The notes beneath the pieces were generated by a model. That model made no database searches. It worked only from the letters and a program-made list of their open reading frames with translations, and was not told the DNA's origin. 64,000 bases of DNA. It comes from Fragum whitleyi (taxonomy: Eukaryota; Mollusca; Bivalvia; Cardiida; Cardiidae). Position 1 is the stretch's first letter. Each line of letters opens with the position of its first letter. The stretch covers positions 34,078,077-34,142,076 of the forward strand of contig OX411557.1 in the NCBI GenBank assembly GCA_948146395.1, in the 5' to 3' direction. Below, piece by piece: positions 58,305 to 64,000 of this stretch. The translations under genes were made by a program, and so were the position numbers.

Positions 58305-59413
58305 TTTTAGCTCCACTGGTCGAAGGCCAGCGAGCTATTGTCATGGCAGAGTGTCCGTCGTGCGTCTATACCTGCAGCATCCGTCCTTCCGTGTGTAAAC
58401 TTTTTCTTAAATCATCTTCTCCTCCCAAACTAATGGGCCTATTTTAACGAAACTTGATAGAAATGATCCTTGAGTTGCCCTCTTCTTAAATTATTCAAAG
58501 AATTTTGATTGACCTCCAAAAATGGGCGTGGCAGGGTGAGGCATTTTTTTCACTTTGAAATCTTTAAAAATCTTCTTCTCCCAAACAATTGGGCCGATTT
58601 CAATGAAACTTGGCATGGATGTTCCTTGGGTGATCTTTTACCTAAATTGTTCAAGAAATTTTGATTGGCCCTTAAATATGGGCGTGGCAGAGTGGGGCTT
58701 ATTTTGAGCCCGAAATCTTTGAACGACATCTCCTCCTGAACCACTGGGCTGATTTCAATGAAACTTTAACAGAATATTCTTTGGGTGACCCCTTACTTTA
58801 ATTGTTTGCTAAATTTTGATTGGTCCATAAATATGGGTGTGGCAGGGTGAGGCCTATTTTGAGCCCAAAATCTTCGAATGACATCTCCGTCTGAACCACT
58901 TGGCGGATTTCAATGAAACTTTACCAGAATGTTCCTTGAGTGACTCTTTTCAAAAATTATTTGCTAAATTTTGATTGGCCGATTAATTTGGGCATGGCAG
59001 GGCGTTGCTTATTTTTAGGCTAAAACCTTTGAACGATATCTCCTCCTGAACCACTCGGACAATTTCAACAAAACTTTACCAGAATGTTTCTTGGGTGACT
59101 ATTTACTTAAATTGCTCAAGAAATTTTGATTGGTCCATAAATATGGGCGTGGCAGGCAGGGCCTATTTTGACCCCGAAATTTTCGAACGACATCTCCTTC
59201 TGAACCTTTTGTTTTAGTAAGATGGTTTAAGGGATGCAAGTTCATTATGATTGAGTATTTTGGTGCAATATGGACCAGAACCAGTAAATCATTCATTATA
59301 AAATAGGGCTTAGGAGATTTCTGAGTCTTAATGTATTCATTTAAAGTAAGCTTTATTTAATGAAAGTCTAAAGATTTAAAAGCCAGTGGAGCGATACAGG
59401 CCCTCTTGTTTCA
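58305..59413. repeat. Long repeat with inverted ends and about 155-bp internal units
   Basis: Ends TAGCTCCACTGG and CCAGTGGAGCG. About 5 internal units of roughly 155 bp carry GAACGACATCTCCTCCTGAA, GATTTCAATGAAACTTTA, TTTTGATTGGTCCATAAA and TATGGGCGTGGCAGGGTG. Same design as the CTCACCTGAG family but unrelated sequence. ORFs inside are by-products. Confidence 0.85.
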
Positions 59414-59975
59414 TACAATACACTAAGTATGTATTATATTTATCTTATAACCTCTATTTGTCTTGTTTTTGTAAATTTTTCTTACCGAAATGCAAAATTA
59501 AAAAAATAATCGCATTAAATCATTCTTCTAAAAATAACTATGTGAAATCAAAAAATATCAAAAGGGATGTTGTCACACAGATATTTGTATAGTTATAAGA
59601 TAAAATTTAATATCAATGATGCAAAAGCATGTAAATCTTAGTCACTAAAGGAACAGATATCTCAAGGGATTATACTTTTGTTTAAGGTTACAAAATAGCT
59701 GAATACTGAAAATTATTTTCATTTAGAAATAAAACTAATCTTTCAGCCAATCAAAATGCATGAATTTTGATGGATAAAACTAATATCAAATGTTCAACCA
59801 AATCTTTGTGCATGCCTCCTTCCAAAACAGGAATGTTCCAGTTTCAGGATAATAAGGGTTAACAAACACATGTTATTTTATTTCAGTTATATACAGAGAT
59901 GTAACGGGGAGTAATACTATTGTTTGACTTTCATTTGCTTTTGGGGTTAAAAGACTCTCTTATTATTTCCAACAG

Positions 59976-60074
59976 AACATTTGAGATGGTGAAAAACTAC
60001 AAAGTGACATATGTGAATTTCCATTTATTCATCTCTAACAAAGTATACACCCTGACAAACAATACTCCCAGAAG
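59976..60074 (+). ncRNA. Exon-like segment 4 of a possible transcript
   Basis: Acceptor ATTATTTCCAACAG and donor AGAAG|GTTAGT. One frame is open throughout (TFEMVKNYKVTYVNFHLF onward), but no protein family is recognised and neighbouring segments are not open. Confidence 0.22.
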
Positions 60075-60289
60075 GTTAGTTTGTAACACGAGATGGTGCA
60101 AAGAACCAAGAAACTACAGCTGAGATCAGACTATGAATAATCAAAACTTAAATACTCTGAAAAAAACATACCCATGAAGTTAATACTAACAAGTACCCAC
60201 AACAAAGTCTTTGGAAGATAAAAACAAAGGAAAGATTGTCAACAAGATCGTGTTATTCTGAAAAACCACATGGACAATGCCTTATCTTT

Positions 60290-61130
60290 TCAGAACTGCT
60301 GAAATAGTCTATGGACAATCATCTCCATACTTGCTGTAACAATCTATGGACAATCGTGACCCATTTCAGACTTGCTGTAACAATCTGTGGACAATCGTTA
60401 CCCTACTTCAGACTTGCTGTAACAATCTGTGGACAATCGTTACCCTCTTCAGACTTACTTTGAGAATCTATGGACAATTGTCAATCTCTTCAGACTAGCT
60501 GTGAGAATCTTTGGACTATCATTCATCCCTTCAGACTAGCTGTAAAAGTCTTTGAACAATTGACACTCACTTCAAACTTGCTGTAAGAATCTTTGGACTA
60601 TCATTCATCCCTTCAGACTAGCTGTAAAAGTCTTTGAACAATTGACACTCACTTCAAACTTGCTGTAAGTATCTTTGGACTATCATTCATCCCTTCAGAC
60701 TAGCTGTAAAAGTCTTTGAACAATTGACACTCACTTCAAACTTGCTGTAAGAATCTATGGATAACCCCTCATCCCTTATGAGAGTCTATGGACAATCGTT
60801 ACTATCTTCAGAATTACTGAAAGAATCTATCGACAATTGTTAATAGTTTTAGACTGGCTGTAAGAGTCCATCATTACTCTCTTCAGACTTGCAGTAAGAA
60901 GCTTTGGACATCACGTATCCCTTCATCCTTGCCGTAAGAGTCTATGGACAGTTCTACTCTATACTGAGTGAGGCTGAGACTTGCTGCAATACTCTTTTGA
61001 CAATCTTTCATCCATTCAGACTTGCTGTAAAGAGCTGACAACCGCTCATCCCTTCATCCTTGCTGTAAGAGTATATAGACAATTGTTTCTTTGTTCAGAT
61101 TTGCTGTAAGATTCCATGGACAATCATTGT
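60290..61130. repeat. Tandem array, unit about 55-62 bp
   Basis: About 14 units of TTCAGACTTGCTGTAA, AATCTATGGACAATCGT and a variable TACCCTCTTC stretch. A higher-order repeat is seen at about 60480-60750, where pairs of units (TTTGGACTATCATTCATCCC, TTTGAACAATTGACACTCAC) alternate. Confidence 0.9.
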
Positions 61131-61407
61131 AAAACTTGCCAGAATCGCCATTTGTAGTTATATTTTAGCCAAATTAAGTGGAAATAATGTAGCAACTCTA
61201 TTTTAATCACTGAATACAATATTTGATGATAAATAAGACAGGTCATTTTGGTAGCATATTTGTATAGATTGTTGCGTTAGTTAAACTGAATCCTATGATG
61301 TGTAAACAAATTTGAATAATCTTGGTGAGACGATTCTAATGGGTTCGAATAACATAAGATTCAATTATAAACCATATTTTTTTTGTGTTTTCATTCACAA
61401 AATTGTT

Positions 61408-61480
61408 CAAATGGCTTAGCGCACAACAAGTGTAACTGCCTATATGCTTATAGGCAGTTAAAACTGTTTTGCACTTGGCC
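61408..61480. mobile_element. Palindromic mini-element, family D
   Basis: The core TAACTGCCTATATGCTTA and TAGGCAGTTAAAACTG is identical to 52665 at the loop; the outer arms (GCGCACAACAAG, TTTTGCACTTGG) have diverged. Confidence 0.75.
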
Positions 61481-61889
61481 AACAAAATATTTATATTTAC
61501 ATAGAACTTACAATAGTTTTGGTCAAGTCTTTATTGTAAATGTTCTAATTTTTATATGGATTTTTTTTCTTTTGAGAGTTGTTGTCATAGTTGTATTTAA
61601 GCCTTGTCATTCTGTTCACAGCATATTCTTGATGTACACAAAGCTAAGGCAGATAAGTATAGACTAAGATCAGCCTGCACAAATTTGCTGTCTGATCTTT
61701 AAAAATTGTGGAATTATGTAAAATGAGGTGTATATATTTGAAGCAAAATTTTAATTCATCAGGATAAAGGTTAACTATTTGTGCTTTTCATGGTTTATCC
61801 TCTATCCTGCATATTGGAAGGTGTTTTGTCTACAATTCTTTTCAATGATAATTTCCAATTGATAGTTCTTTAGTTCTCTTCTACTGGTT

Positions 61890-62205
61890 TTCCTGAAACT
61901 TTAGAAATCTTCTTATTTAACTTTAGAAATCTAATTATTAACCTTTCGGAGCCCCCTTATTAAGCTTTAGAAGTCTCCTTATTAAACTTTAGTAGGAGTC
62001 CCCATATTAAATTTTAGGAGTCTCCTTATAACTTTAGGAGTCTCCTTATAACCTCAGGAGCCCCCTTATTAAACTTTAGAATTCTCCTTGTTAAACTTCA
62101 GGAGCCCCCTTAAATAAACTTTAGAAGACCCCTTATAACTTCAGGAGCCCCCTTATTAAACTTTAGTCTCCTTATTAAACTTTAGGAGTACCCTTATGTC
62201 TAATC
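61890..62205. repeat. Minisatellite, unit about 22-25 bp
   Basis: About 13 units of AACTTTAGGAGTCTCCTTAT and AACTTCAGGAGCCCCCTTAT. It precedes the dispersed repeat at 62296 as the C-rich minisatellite precedes 47160. Confidence 0.9.
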
Positions 62206-62295
62206 TTAAAAAATGATTTGGTATAAAGGGGGCTCGTTTTGTCCAAAAATTGCCCCAACACTCACAACACACTTCATCTGATAGGGCAGTCACAC

Positions 62296-63070
62296 CAAGA
62301 CCTTCTTTCAACCTTTTGTACATTTTTTTTTAACCACTGCATCAGTTCATAAGTAGCAAATCTACTTTGGAAAATGTTTTGCTGAAAATACAGCAGTTCT
62401 AGGCTACAAAATTAGAGATTTTGTAGCCCAAAGTTAACCTTATGCCAATGCAAAGTTTTGAAAGTATGTTATCTTTATTAGAATTTAAATAATATCAAAG
62501 CTAAAGTAACAATATCTAAACTTGATTAAAATGATTTAAATGTAAACTAGATAAAATATAATTATAAATCATAATTAAACTTAAGGGATAAATAAATTAA
62601 AATTAGGTATTATGATTTCATTTAATATATTCTAACATGTTCTTAAAAAATCATAACTAAACTTTAGGGATAAATAAATTAAAATTAGGTATTATGATTT
62701 CATTTAATATATTCTAACATGTTATTTAAAAATCATAATTAAACTTAAGGGATAAATAAAGTAAAATTAGGTATTATGATTTCATTTAATATATTCTAAC
62801 ATGTTATCTAAAATATTAATTATGCAATTCATAAGATATAAAAATCATGAAATAAATAAAGTAATGTATATATCATAAAATGAAATATACTTGGTATATA
62901 AGTTAGATTAAAGGAATGCTTTAATATTGATTAAATCCTATTTATGAATAGGTGATTACAGATAATTTTCTAGGGCCTAGAACAGATACTCTTCTAGGCA
63001 CTATTTGTAAATATTTTCTGATCTAGATGGAGGTACTTATGAACTGATGTGGTTATTGTAATTGTAACTT
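62296..63070. repeat. Dispersed repeat paired with 47160-47880, with about 82-bp array
   Basis: Flank motifs AACCACTGCATCAGTTCATA, TTTGTAGCCC and TTTTCTGATCTAGATGGAGG match the other locus. It contains three units of about 82 bp (AATTAAACTTAAGGGATAAA, TTATGATTTCATTTAATATA) at 62565-62810. Confidence 0.85.
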
Positions 63071-63569
63071 TTTCATTGTTACACTTTCACCCCCTCCCCC
63101 CCCCCCTCTGCCCCAGCTGTTGTGGACCAGGTCTAAGCAGCATATAAAACAACCCCTCTCTCACAGGTTGAATATACCTGACAGTAGGGCCGAAGTGGCA
63201 GATTCATGATTTGTGAGCAGAGAAAGTAGCTTGCTCCATGTTGATTTAAAACTTGTTATGGTCACTTACTCACATCCACCAAGAACAGAGAGAAAATGTC
63301 TAGACAACCTAAATCCTAAATCATCAACTGTCATATCCTTTACACTTTAGTCATCAATTGGATTAGCCTTATCTAGGCATTAAAAATCTAATTAAGGATG
63401 CAGTGTGTCCTTCAAATGCCACTACTTTTTTTATGTACCCAAAATAAGTAACTCCTACAGAACAAAGCATTTCAACAAACTCCTGTCAGGTAAACAACAC
63501 CGTGATCTTTTTCCTGTTTTATTTAGCACATTAGAGTGGTTATAAGCAAGTGCAATTGGGAAATAATTT
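63071..63569. other. No supported gene
   Basis: A C-run at about 63090-63106, otherwise unique-looking sequence between the dispersed repeat and the reverse transcriptase remnant. Confidence 0.4.
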
Positions 63570-63715
63570 GCAAACTGATCTTTGTCTTCCCCATGTTCAC
63601 CCACAAGCCCCTTAATTATCTCCATCGCCGCTTTCCACGTCAGAGTTCCTCCATGGGTTTTGAACTGATTCTCAGGTCATCTGCATACAGCAGCTCCGAA
63701 TGATAACCAGTGTAT
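63570..63715 (-). pseudogene. Decayed non-LTR reverse transcriptase fragment, third lineage
   Basis: Minus strand: ELLYADDLRISSKPMEEL (catalytic YADD) with a stop immediately after, then in another frame GLWVNMGKTKISL, matching the usual follow-on of the YADD box. Only about 50 codons are recognisable. Confidence 0.65.
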
Positions 63716-64000
63716 TTGATGAAAGCCCCATTATAATTACAATGATTAAAAGCACTCATTCAGTTATCCCTTTGCCTGCTGAATTTAAATTTTCAAACAA
63801 GTTGTAAATTTTCATGACATTTTAATGAGTGATGGCTGCACATCTGTGCAAGCTGATCTTGAACTAAACTATCTGTCAAAGCTTTGTGTACAACTGGAAT
63901 GTGTTGTATGGCCTACTATTTTACTGCATATGTTCCTGCTCAATATCTGTCATATCCTGGATGTTATTCTAAATTTCTTGATGTTGTTGTATAGGCAGTT
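63716..64000. other. No supported gene
   Basis: Nothing recognisable between the reverse transcriptase remnant and the end of the window. Confidence 0.4.

Overview
The window is animal nuclear DNA: AT-rich and intron-rich, with GT-AG introns and no operon-like gene packing. It is crowded with short palindromic DNA elements, tRNA-derived SINEs, non-LTR retrotransposon fragments and minisatellite arrays. The repeat families seen (SINE tails resembling TTGTTGAAAGTG, long repeats bounded by CTCACCTGAG and CTCAGGTGAGCTA, TATGCCCC hairpins) suggest a mollusc, probably a bivalve. That assignment is inference; no species can be named from the sequence.

Positions 1.4-29.1 kb (possibly to about 33.8 kb), minus strand: one complete protein-coding gene, an orthologue of DZIP1/iguana, a basal-body and ciliary transition-zone zinc-finger protein needed for ciliogenesis and Hedgehog signalling. 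I joined 21 coding exons by hand. Every junction has GT-AG ends and compatible phase, giving 933 residues: the DZIP1-like N-terminal region, one C2H2 finger, long coiled coils, the mid-protein conserved segment and an acidic serine-rich tail. Its introns hold a decayed piggyBac element, several SINEs, long dispersed repeats, a 60-bp array and a 100-bp triplication that copies a splice donor.

Positions 29.7-34.7 kb: a 5'-truncated non-LTR retrotransposon whose 543-codon reverse-transcriptase ORF is still open, a possible untranslated first exon of DZIP1, and a second, badly decayed reverse-transcriptase fragment.

Positions 34.7-42.4 kb: MITEs, a CpG-dense island, a large foldback element lying just upstream of a TATA/initiator-type promoter candidate, and a second foldback cluster. 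No convincing protein gene was found.

Positions 42.4-64 kb: a landscape of tandem arrays (units from about 20 to 300 bp), paired array-rich loci, SINEs, MITEs and hairpins. A few exon-like segments with good splice signals but no consistent reading frame could belong to a plus-strand non-coding transcript. No protein-coding gene is supported here.

No multi-gene system is visible. The points most worth checking are the piggyBac transposase with Asn at its third catalytic position and asymmetric subterminal palindromes, the phantom microexons created by the 100-bp triplication, the near-symmetrical MITE families with recognisable target duplications, and the two related array-rich loci.
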